Shown here piece after piece: positions 37,601-45,640 of a DNA stretch of 64,000 bases (positions are counted from its first letter, which is position 1; each line of letters opens with the position of its first letter). Source of the stretch: Pomphorhynchus laevis (Eukaryota; Acanthocephala; Palaeacanthocephala; Echinorhynchida; Pomphorhynchidae). The stretch spans positions 1 through 64,000 of the forward strand of contig WNNJ02003471.1 in the NCBI GenBank assembly GCA_012934845.2. Direction: 5' to 3'. Position numbers and translations under genes: made by a program. The notes beneath the pieces are model-generated. The model did not search any database. It had not been told where the DNA came from and was given only the letters and a program-made list of their open reading frames with translations.

Positions 37601-40600
37601 TCTACTGATGAGTGTTGCCGAGTACTCAATGATTTCTATGCAAACGTGGACGTTTAGAAGTGACATGGTGACTGAAAGTCGTGAATCTATAAAATGAATC
37701 AAAATAACGATAAACAAAAACAAACAAGTCCGGTATAAAATTTCATCATTTGCTATTTACAAGACTGTGAGAAGTTCACAACAACATGAGCAAAAGATTA
37801 AACGGCTTAAAAAATTAAAAAGTTTAAAATTAATAATTTTTTAAAATTATTAATTCCAAAAAATTAAAATTAATTTAAAAAATTTAAAAATTTAAATTTA
37901 AATTTAATTTAATAATTTAAAAATTTAAATTTAAATTTAATTTAATAATTTAAATTCGGAAAATTTAATTTATAATAATAAATTAATAAACTGTAAAACT
38001 TTTTTACTTTCTCATAAATGGAAAGATTAAAAGTATATTTAAGCAAAAAAATATTTTCAAAATGTCACCAACAATTTGAATTGTAAATTTAGAAATTTCC
38101 ATATTATATTTGGGATAGTAAACAATTAGGAAACAATAAAATTTACCAGTAAAATTCACACGAAATTTACCAAAACGGTTTGCTCGAAGTTTCTTTATTG
38201 GAGACCTCAATTGCTTCTAGATCCGGAATATACCATAGTCGAACGTATTTGTCATCACTTCCAGCTATGTAAATATAACAGTAATGTAAAAAGGATTAAA
38301 TTCAACTTTTTTGAAAATGACAACGTTCGTTTCGATCTTATTTAAACAGAGTCGAGGAAGAAAAAGCGCCCAAGACGCAATTCAGTACTTAAACTCTTGA
38401 AAATGTGTCACTTACTGAATAAAATATTCTGTCTTTTTGGGTGATGTTTAAGCACAGATATCTGAAGCTTTGATACTTCAAACACTACAGGACATATGTT
38501 CATTGAAGGATACATAATTTTCACATCTCCGTGAAGGCCTGAAATTAACAGACAAGTAATTAAATTGAAATATACAATATCATCATTAGAAGCTACTTAC
38601 CACCTGCACATAATCTGGTTATAGATTTGGTTTTGCTTTGACTCTCAGTTACAGACCAATCAATTGAATAAAAGAACTAAAATTAAAAACAAAGCTAAAT
38701 TTTAGATTAAATACGACAAGTAGATGAAGTGTTAAGAAGTTTAAAACGTTGGGAGAGTACCGAGGATGCATGTCGGAAAACGAATTTTAGGAGTGGAGGA
38801 CTGAGATGATTTAGTGGATTTGTTTAAACGGATAATAGATACAGGAGTGATATTAGTAAAGAGGGATGAATTATCAATAGGAAGAATTGTTGCTAGGATA
38901 GACTTGAAAGCAGATACATCATCTTCGATGGGAGATTGTGGAGTAGCAGATTTGTCATTCCCGTTTCTACCATCGAAGATGGTAGAAACGGGAATGACAG
39001 GAGTATCATTCTCACTTTTAATAGAGTCTCCTTAATCCGGTTGATATGCCTTCTTCTAAAGACAGATTAAACAGATTAAAACTGACATTTCATATTTAAT
39101 TTCAAAAATAGATGAATTAAAAACAGCCCCAAATTATAGATTATTCAACAAAACGTAATGCAATAGCCAATATATCAATATTATATGTAATAAATATTAT
39201 ATATATTATATACAATAAACTATTATATATTATAAATCAATATTATATATTATGTATCGACACATATTGTGCAAATCGATATCAGATATTTTTGAACAGC
39301 TAAAGTACACGTCAAGTATTTAATAATGTAACAATACCTTTCTGCTCACTTCGATTTAATATTTAATAACCAAGAACAACATTAACCCTGTTGACAAATT
39401 AAAACTGCTATAATCATCCTAATGTTAACAATTTTTAAAGAAATCAGATTTAAATATTAATTTTTAATAGTTAAATTTTAATCATTGTGTTTAACTCGGT
39501 TTTTAATATATATTAGTAAGAATACTCTATTTAGAATAGTATCAGTACGACGATTGATGATTTAATTTTATTACTTATGATTATTCGATATATTCGTATA
39601 AAATAATTAAGCTTATTCACAATAGTAAAGCAACATCTTCAGTAATTTTCCGAAAATGCTAACAGAAGTTAGCGAAATTTCAAAAATAATTTCGTCTTTT
39701 CTTTGATCCAGCTCCAACTGGATCCTTATTAACAATTTAAAATTTATAATTTGAGCTAAATTACGAAATAAATTTATTAATTTTTATCAGATATTATTCC
39801 TCTCTTGGAACGATATGTAAGAGTATCATTCTGACTTTGACCAGTAATAGTAAGAGTGACAAGGAAATGATCGGACGAAGCAGGATCAGTAATTGACAAT
39901 GAGGTATAGTTATTTAAGCAGTTGGGAACATCAATGATGTTGAAAGCACCGCCGAGAATATGAGTGGGGCTTGTCGACAGTAATTTATAGTTAAAATCAA
40001 AAAACAGATTAGTTAAAGTGATAGAGTTAGAGAGTTAGCCGAGCCATCAAGACGAATGTTAAAATCACTGAGAAAAAAGAAAGAATATAAGACAATGAAC
40101 AGTGCGAACGAAGATCTGCAACTCGCTAAATAAGATACGTGAGAGGGTAGCTGAGCCTGGACGGTATACAATAACAAGTTCGAGATGAAAAGGGTTTGAT
40201 AATCTGCACATGAGCAATTCGAACGAAGTGGAGAAGATGTTAGCGTTAATTTGACCTATAGACATTGGGTGATAAGCAATGGCAACATACCGCCGTGGCT
40301 AGAATCAGTAGATGTGGAAGAGACAATTGGAAGGACTAATTCAACTAGAAAGCAATCAAAGTGACATAGACGCCGAATAGCAATATCGTCAGAATCAGAG
40401 TGCCATTATTCGGTAATGCAGATAATATTGATAGATAATAGATCGAAGATATCAAGGAGCCGATCAGCTTTATGAAGAATGACGCGAGTGTTGAATAGAC
40501 TAAGACGAAAAGTATGCTTAGCAGCGAGATCGACTAGCAAGAAGATAAGTTGAAGACATGACGCCATCGGATTGTTTGCCTCGTGTGTACGACACGAAAA

Positions 40601-43600
40601 TTTCCGTTGATTTGACGGATTGAGAATGATGACTTGCCGTTTGTTTCATGTCGATGCTTTTCAATGAGAGCTGAATTAAGCTGGGCAATATCAGAAGGGA
40701 GCAGTCAGGAAATATACGACAAGTAGATGAAGTGTTAATAAGTTTAAAATGTTGGGAGAGTACCGAGGATGCATGTCGGAAAACGAATTTTAGGAGTGGA
40801 GGACTGAGATGATTTAGTGGATTTGTTTAAACGGATAATAGATACAGGAGTGACATTAGTAAAGAGGGATGAATTATCAACAGGAAGAATTGTTGCTAGG
40901 ATAGACTTAAAAGCAGATACATCATCATCGACGCGAGATTGTGGAGAAGCAGATTTGGAAATCTTTAAGTTAGATATGAATAATACAGCGATCGCCCAAA
41001 GGATAACGATTACGTGGAAGTGGTGGACGGACATAGCTGGTAGATGTGGAGGCAAAAGAGTAGGTAGAAGTGAAAATGACAGGAGTATCATTCCCACTTT
41101 TAATAGACTCCTTAATCCGGTGGATATGCCTTCTCTTGTGGAAGTAGAGCCTTTAAAACCAATAGAAGGTATTTTGTCGTTTGTTGATGGCCCATGTATG
41201 ACAGCAGTCAAAGTCGACTGAGAGACATCATCAATATCATTAATTGAACACAACTCTGTTTCGTCAACCTTCAGAACGTCTCCATCGTTTGAGTGATCAT
41301 GCTTCATGAGCTTACCTACAAGAGCAGCACAACAGAAGTCGCAGAGGAAATTCCGTCCTTAAACGTTGTCCCCGTCGGTGAACAGAATGACAACGTGAGT
41401 TTAAACATTGCAGTCTTTGTTTAGCATCCAATTTGATTTTCGATGTAAGTAACATTTCTGACGGACTTGAGTTGCTGGCCGACAATTTTGGTTAGCTTTC
41501 TCTTTGCCATAATAAGACGTCAATGAAAATGCGTTTTCATTGTCGTTAAAATTAGTTCTCGTTGTCGTTGAAACTCGTTGTAAGCTTTTGTAATCAGATA
41601 GAACAATAAATTTTTATACAACTATTAAATACAAATACATCAAGCGAGGCCTGATAGAACACATGTCTAGTATTTTAAGTCTTTTTGTGTAAGGAAAATG
41701 TGAAATTGTTTTTACATAACCATCACGCAAGTCTAATTATATTATCGAGTGAATTCAAGAATAAATACTCATCTTTAACAACCAAACCTTTCTGATTCAA
41801 TTATCTAACCAAGTTTATAAGTTATTCGTCAATTTCTTTACATGGAATACACCTTCCAGCTCTTCCCAATTTTCGACATTGTACTATGTTGTCGTTTTGT
41901 AAAGTTTCAAAGTTTTTCTTTTTGGTTAATCCAAGAACTTAAAATTTCGATTGTGATAAAATCAACTTAGCCGCTATTTCGGTTTCGATTTTACATGATC
42001 AATCTTCATTCTTAGATTCCTAATCCTTGATTATATTAAGTTTAACTCATTTTATGAGTTTTAACTCATAAAATGAGTTAAAGTGAGTTTTAGTAACTCA
42101 TTTTATGATCTTACATATTTTCAAACCTCAGAAGGTATAAAATTTACAAAGCACCTTGAAAATAAGATAATTCCCTCAAAATAAGATACAAACTGTCTTA
42201 TTTTCGAGTGAATTAAAAAAAGATTTATTTAACGTGGCAAATGCGTGCCAGCGCACGCTTACATGACCACAGCAAAACAAAAATGTAAATCATGTGTCGA
42301 GAAGGTGTGAGCGGAGGAGGTGTTTGAATGTGATAAAGGAAGGAGCGCGGCGGACGTCGAGAGGGAGTTGATTCCAGGCGAGTGAGGCGGCGACGAGGAA
42401 GGATCGGAGACAATAGTTGTTGGAGTAATTGGGAACATGGAGTAAGAGGGTATGACGGGAACGCATTGATAATGAGGTGGGGCGAGTGTCGTCTAAGAAA
42501 GGAAGGTTGATGAACGATGGGAAGCCGACAGCGATGAGACGAAAAGTAACGAGAAGAAGGCGGAGTTTGATGCGGATGTGGGTGGTGGGCCAGGGGAGTT
42601 GGGCAAGATATGTGGATGTGTGGTCGAAGCGACGGAGTCGAAAGAGCACTCGAACGGCGGAGTTAATTATTTGTTGTAGGGGTAGGATGATGGATTTTGG
42701 AGAATTGACGAAAAGGCTAAGGCAGAAATCGATTTTAGGGAAAGGAAGCGATGAAATAAGAGATATACAAGAACAGAAGTCGATAAGGGGGCGGATACGA
42801 CAGATGTAACGGAGAATTAAGTTAGATGAGCGGACCTTGTCACGGACCAAGGGTTTAAGGGAAAGGTGATCATCAAAATGGAATCCTAAGAAAGTGAGAT
42901 TGTGTACTATGGGGATGATCGATGAGGCAAAAAATACAGTGGAAGGAGATATGTTGGTTTACGGGGAGGATCTACATTATTTTAGACTTATCCGGGGTTA
43001 GAACGAGATTGAGATTGGAGAGACGTTCGTAGATAGAAGACAGTTGGATGCAGAAATGTCAATATCGTGCATGCGATGTGCGGGTGCATGAGCATAGATG
43101 AGGGTGTCATCGGCTTATTGCATGACGTTAAAGGAGAATTAGGAGCATTTGTTCCTAATTCACTAGGTGAATTAGTGTTATAATTTACCATCTGGATTAT
43201 TCTGCATTTGTTTAAAAAACTATTAAAGACATGGATGATCGAGAAGACGAGAAACGATTTATTGACAGATTTGCAGTGATTTGCAGTTATAGTAATATAA
43301 ATAAGCGATTGGCTAAATAGCAATCTTAAAATTATTCAAGAAAAAACGAATTGGCGAAGCCATAAAATACTAGAAATGCCACCGAGAACTAGCAACTTTA
43401 AAAATAAAAAAACAAGTTGGTTCACCTCACATTTATTGTTGTATTTACGCATTTCACGATATGACATCATAACTTTTTTGGTAGATACGTCGATAAAGCA
43501 TATTTTATCACCACCTGCAGTTGCAACCAAGTTAGTAAAGCTTCCTATATCGTAAAAATCAATTTTTGTCAAATAAGGAATACAGGAAAGAACGTATACC

Positions 43601-43723
43601 TGGATTTTCAGTATCTGGTTCAAATGCACAGTCGTACACGTGGGTTGAAAAATCATTAGGCCCGTCAGTATCGGAATGGCATTGCAATGCAGCAACCAAA
43701 AGCATTATACACCACAAGTTAAT
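28254..43723 (-). CDS. LRWD1: LRWD1/ORCA homologue, WD40 half reconstructed from 8 exons (5' part not found)
   Basis: LRWD1 (ORCA) binds the origin recognition complex and heterochromatin marks and helps load ORC on chromatin. It has an N-terminal LRR part and a C-terminal WD40 propeller. Minus-strand exons, in order: 43,723-43,600; 43,544-43,426; 38,676-38,601; 38,538-38,416; 38,264-38,171; 36,330-36,190; 34,585-34,488; 28,633-28,254. All have AG/GT borders and agree in phase. The joined protein (about 350 residues) follows the family order: CHSDTDGPND, VYDCAFEP, NLVATAGGDKICFID, FFYSIDW, LCAGGLHGDVKIM, FTGSDDKYVRLW, IDSIAVMKNDII, GSDDGSIF, IIEWP and a final VTDCNLVLIW blade. Introns are 55, 62 and 151 bp, or 1.6-5.9 kb with repeat insertions. 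The LRR-encoding 5' exons were not identified. Confidence 0.85.
29165..29965 (-). mobile_element. LINE family B 3' fragment in an LRWD1 intron
   Basis: A nearly open 265-codon frame holds the RT C-terminal region of family B (LTFLGFHFDDHLSLKPFVRD, KVRSSNLILRDIRRIRPLID, LFLKIDYCLSLFANSPKS, LPLQRIINTAVRVLFRLRRF, then a SLAWNQLPLD tail) and ends in the family 3' terminus at 29,165. The 5' part, including the catalytic YADD, is absent, so this is a 5'-truncated insertion in the sense strand of the host gene. Confidence 0.9.
29966..30454. other. Intron DNA of LRWD1-like gene, no feature seen
   Basis: Nothing beyond AT-rich intronic DNA. Confidence 0.6.
30455..30700. repeat. Three tandem ~103-bp units
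   Basis: The block CC(A/G)AGAGGCTACAGTGGACATTA plus about 80 bp recurs three times (block starts near 30,458, 30,552 and 30,647). It lies inside the longest LRWD1-like intron. At 30,898-30,918, the perfect palindrome GTGTCTCTCGGAGAGACAC lies 3' of TCAGCTTAAT, and the TCAGCTTAATGTGTCTCTC segment recurs at 31,082. Confidence 0.8.
31110..33119. other. Intron DNA of LRWD1-like gene, no gene seen
   Basis: AT-rich DNA. Short frames at 32,268-32,504 (minus) and 32,512-32,715 (plus) are hydrophobic, overlap no family, and lack splice context. I treat them as chance. Confidence 0.55.
33120..33430 (+). mobile_element. Partial copy of the 21.3-22.6 kb inverted-repeat element
   Basis: Carries ATGAATTGACTAATA, then AATAAGGATTAGAGG, TATTCCTCGACCCAACG and TGACGTATTTCCTCTGAT in the same order as one arm of the element at 21.26 kb. 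Only one arm is present. Confidence 0.7.
34488..34585 (-). CDS. LRWD1: LRWD1-like exon g
   Basis: Acceptor GCATTTAG before 34,585, donor GTAATT after 34,488. It encodes SKIALPLKIDSIAVMKNDII, matching the LRWD1 position usually written VDGLAFVNEDIV. Phases 2 in and 1 out fit both neighbours. Confidence 0.75.
35503..35792. repeat. 145-bp tandem duplication in LRWD1-like intron
   Basis: Two nearly identical copies starting GTAGAAACTTACGCAAAA at 35,503 and 35,648. I see one or two differences, so it is recent. Non-coding. Confidence 0.9.
36190..36330 (-). CDS. LRWD1: LRWD1-like exon f
   Basis: Acceptor TTTATTGTAG before 36,330, donor GTAAGA after 36,190. It encodes 46 whole codons including LTCFEFLVNRNIILIGTEEN and FYACKLVDTKSEL, enters in phase 2 as required by exon e, and leaves in phase 2. 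I found it by phase and pattern; the family match is weaker than in exons c-e. Confidence 0.75.
37207..37278 (+). ncRNA. Permuted hammerhead-ribozyme module, diverged satellite copy 1
   Basis: GGTAACC-GAAAC (37,207-37,218), stem III strand GGCCAGTGAGAAC (to 37,231), TTCTA-CTGATGA-GTGTTGCC (37,236-37,255), GTACTCATTGGTC-GTC (37,258-37,273), TAGAA (37,274-37,278). Stem III pairs 14 of 15 positions without a bulge, stem II has the canonical G10.1-C11.1 plus six pairs around one bulged U, and stem I is five Watson-Crick pairs. Many paired positions differ from the 355-bp satellite on both sides (at least five compensatory pairs in stem III), which is strong evidence that the structure has been selected. 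Confidence 0.65.
37571..37659 (+). ncRNA. Permuted hammerhead module, diverged satellite copy 2 (degenerate)
   Basis: GGCAACT with GTTGCC keeps stem II, TTGATAC with GTACTCAA keeps most of stem III around a bulged C, and CTGATGA (37,605-37,611) is intact. However, GAAAC has become GAAAT, and an insertion precedes GTT-TAGAA (37,652-37,659). Probably inactive. Confidence 0.5.
38171..38264 (-). CDS. LRWD1: LRWD1-like exon e (WD blade GSDDKYVRLW)
   Basis: Acceptor TTTACATAG before 38,264, donor GTAAAT after 38,171. It encodes GSDDKYVRLWYIPDLEAIEV, a clear WD-repeat D-x-x-x-R/K-LW strand, and ends in phase 2. Confidence 0.85.
38416..38538 (-). CDS. LRWD1: LRWD1-like exon d
   Basis: Acceptor TTAATTTCAG before 38,538, donor GTAAGT after 38,416. 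It encodes LHGDVKIMYPSMNICPVVF through HHPKRQNILF and ends in phase 1. The 62-bp intron before it is the typical short intron of this gene. Confidence 0.85.
38601..38676 (-). CDS. LRWD1: LRWD1-like exon c
   Basis: Acceptor AATTTTAG before 38,676, donor GTAAGT after 38,601. It encodes FFYSIDWSVTESQSK...LCAGG. The FFS-x-x-W and following AAG/CAGG positions are conserved in LRWD1. It ends in phase 1. Confidence 0.85.
38736..39060 (-). mobile_element. Fragment of family B 5' region in LRWD1-like intron
   Basis: Near-identical to 40,737-41,130 (shared landmark GGGAGAGTACCGAGGATGCA) with an internal deletion and a short inverted repeat, TACCATCGAAGATGGTA, near 38,980. It lies in the same 4.75-kb intron as its longer relative. 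Confidence 0.8.
39800..41310 (-). mobile_element. LINE family B 5' part (ORF1-like frame and APE endonuclease), decayed
   Basis: On the minus strand, a 187-codon frame (41,307-40,744; MKHDHSNDGDVLKVDE...) precedes an endonuclease region in broken frames: LFNTRVILHKADRLLDIFD, LSINIICITE, IVYRPGSATLSRILFSELQI (about 40,150), THILGGAFNI, SITDPASSDHFLVTLTI (about 39,850). These follow the order of CR1-type APE domains. The RT half is missing here. The first frame has two hydrophobic stretches and no zinc knuckle. Whether it is a true ORF1 is uncertain, since the plus strand is also open for 134 codons. Confidence 0.75.
42222..43145 (-). mobile_element. LINE family B 3' fragment in LRWD1-like intron
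   Basis: Starts (43,145) in the RT catalytic region with FNVMQ, stop, ADDTLIYAHAPAHRMHDI. It continues through VRDKVRSSNLILRYICRIRP, KIDFCLSLFVNSPKS and SLAWNQLPLDVRRAP to the shared 3' terminus at 42,222. It is ~95% similar by eye to the copy at 29.2 kb. 5'-truncated, sense to the host gene. Confidence 0.9.
43426..43544 (-). CDS. LRWD1: LRWD1-like exon b (blade with VATAGGDKICFID)
   Basis: Acceptor ACGATATAG before 43,544, donor GAG/GTGAAC at 43,426. It encodes GSFTNLVATAGGDKICFIDV and then STKKVMMSYRE, and exits in phase 0 into a 4.75-kb intron. Confidence 0.85.
43600..43723 (-). CDS. LRWD1: LRWD1-like exon a (start of WD40 region)
   Basis: Acceptor CATTTAG before 43,723, donor CCAG/GTATACG at 43,600. 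It encodes LQCHSDTDGPNDFSTHVYDC-type text characteristic of the LRWD1 region before the first blade, and exits in phase 1 into a 55-bp intron. The first ten codons are hydrophobic and not family-like, so the 5' border is less sure. Confidence 0.8.
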
Positions 43724-44404
43724 CTAAATGCTAAATTGAAGAAGTAAATTTGGATTTTTATTAATAAATTAACCGTAATTTTAAAATTTATACGAGAAAT
43801 GCTGATAATTTGAATTTTAAGATTTTTAGGATTTTACAGCAACTATTTAATAAATTTATTAGAATATTATAAAAACAATCATCTTTTTGGTATCCGCTTG
43901 ACTTGACCTCGTAGTCCAGGTCACTTATCCAACCCGGTTGTGTTGTAGAGGTTGTCTGCTCGTTCGATCAACTGATTTTGCTTGGAATTTTCATTCGTTA
44001 GATGACATACAAAGTACACGCGCTCGTCGATAACATGAGTATGCAGTTCGCTTTTGTAAAGGTATACGCTCTGCAACAAACGTCATTCGCTGGATTCAAT
44101 ACAATCATCCTCTTCATTGAACAAATCAATCCGAAACAGCCTCAGAATCGATACATTCCTCGGAATCTATTATGGATTTTAATAAAAATGGGAAAGAATC
44201 CTTGCAGTTTACCAAAGAACGCTCTGCTTTTGGCCAATGCTAAGAAACTCTAGTGTTGAGAGATATGTCGACATTGCTGGTCGTTAAAACGTTCAACGTT
44301 ACCCCTAACCAACAACATATCCTCATCTGGAATGTATTTCAAGAATGCTCTTGCGTTTCCTCTCATGGCCATCGAAATTCGCTGGAATAATTCTTCATCT
44401 ACTT
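43724..44404. other. No assignable gene
   Basis: The less AT-rich part 43,890-44,400 has medium frames on both strands (for example 44,441-44,250 minus, IPDEDMLLVRGNVERF). It may be the decayed 3' end of the Penelope-like element next to it. I could not find a GIY-YIG endonuclease motif. Confidence 0.4.
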
Positions 44405-45640
44405 TTAAAAAGGAACGTTCTGACAAGTAGTAAGATAGCATGGTAATTCTTTGTATTTTTTCTCGTTCTGGGCCAAAATCAACTTGTTTATCCTTTTTGG
44501 TACTTTTGTAGAAAGCCTTTTAAATTGCCCAAGATGGAAAACCGTTTTATCTAATAGAATTCTAATTATCTTATTATTTGTTTCAAGCTCATTTATATCG
44601 GGAACAACCATCTTACTTCGTAAAAACAAAGAATTGGCAGCAGATATTTTCCAAGATGTTTTCACATTGGTATTCCACGAAACAATATTTAAATTATTTA
44701 AATTTTTATAATAAACGGATGTTTTTTAAATATCATTTGATGTTCTACTAACGACGACATCTAAAAATGATAATCTGTAATCTAATTCTAATTATATTGT
44801 CCACTGAATATTTTCATCAAAACAATTTATTGCTCTTAATATTTTCTGTACATCAATTGTATTATCACAAATAGCAAACGTATCATCGACATATCTAATC
44901 CACATAACAATTCCATCCATCTTAGTGATCTTATTTAATTCCCAATTTCTCATATATAATTTACTAAGAAGGGTTTTAGAGGATCTCCCATTGCGAGACC
45001 ATCGTTTTGTTCATATACCTCTTCATTAAATTTAAAAATGGATTATTTGTGCATAAAACAAGTAATTCGGTCCACTCTTCAAAACAAAATTTAAAAGAGT
45101 CATCCGAATTTTCCTCTAATAGTTTGGCAGCTAGCTCAATAGCTTTGTGGGCACATTAGTGAACATCGAAACGATGTCAAAATTAATCATCGCTTTACCT
45201 TTTGCATTATAGTTACCGATCATTTGAGAGAAATGAATTCCATCCTTAACGTTAGAAAATGAGATAACGATTTTTATTTTCATCTAATAACGATTTTATT
45301 TTCTTCACAATTAGTTTTGATATGGTATATGCATATGACATGTATGATGCAATAATAGTTCTTACACAACGTTGCTTTTTATGAATTAAATAGAACCAGA
45401 TTTCGCATTTTTGATAAACAAGTTCTTTAAATATTATTATCTATTATTTTATTTTATTCATTTTTTTATTATTCAATACTGTCTGTCTTTTTAATGTATC
45501 GTCTGTTTAATTTATTAAATTTTGAATTGATAATAACAATCGTACTTAATTTTATGTATTCTACGTTATTCACTAAAACAAAACAATTATTTTTATCAGA
45601 TTTACAAATTACCAAGTCCTTTGTGCTAATTATTATTGAC
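44405..45640 (-). mobile_element. Penelope-like element, RT part (interrupted), decayed
   Basis: Minus-strand text across frames gives Penelope-type RT motifs in order: DLVICKSDKNNCFVLV (about 45,610), INFDIVSMFTNVP (about 45,190), YEQNDGLAMGDPL (about 45,000), WIRYVDDTFAICDN (catalytic YVDD, about 44,890), LSFLDVVVS (about 44,755) and WKISAANSLFLRSKMV (about 44,650). FTNVP, AMGDPL and YVDD are diagnostic of Penelope-like RT, related to telomerase. Several stops and frameshifts show it is dead. No GIY-YIG endonuclease was seen. Confidence 0.85.

Larger units (their letters stand above)
36800..37690 (+). repeat. ~364-bp satellite related to the 355-bp array, in LRWD1-like intron
   Basis: Two complete units and a partial one, period about 364 bp (landmarks 36,983/37,346 and 37,241/37,605). 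It aligns with the 355-bp satellite in order and spacing: CACACAGG, GAAAC, TTCATTCTACTGATGAG, GTTGCCG, GTCTAGAAGTGAC against CACAGAGG, GAAAC, TTCATCTTACTGACGA, GGCTGCCG, GTCTAGGAGTGAC. Overall sequence is highly diverged, yet the hammerhead segments and their pairing are kept. It is located between LRWD1-like exons e and f. Confidence 0.85.
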
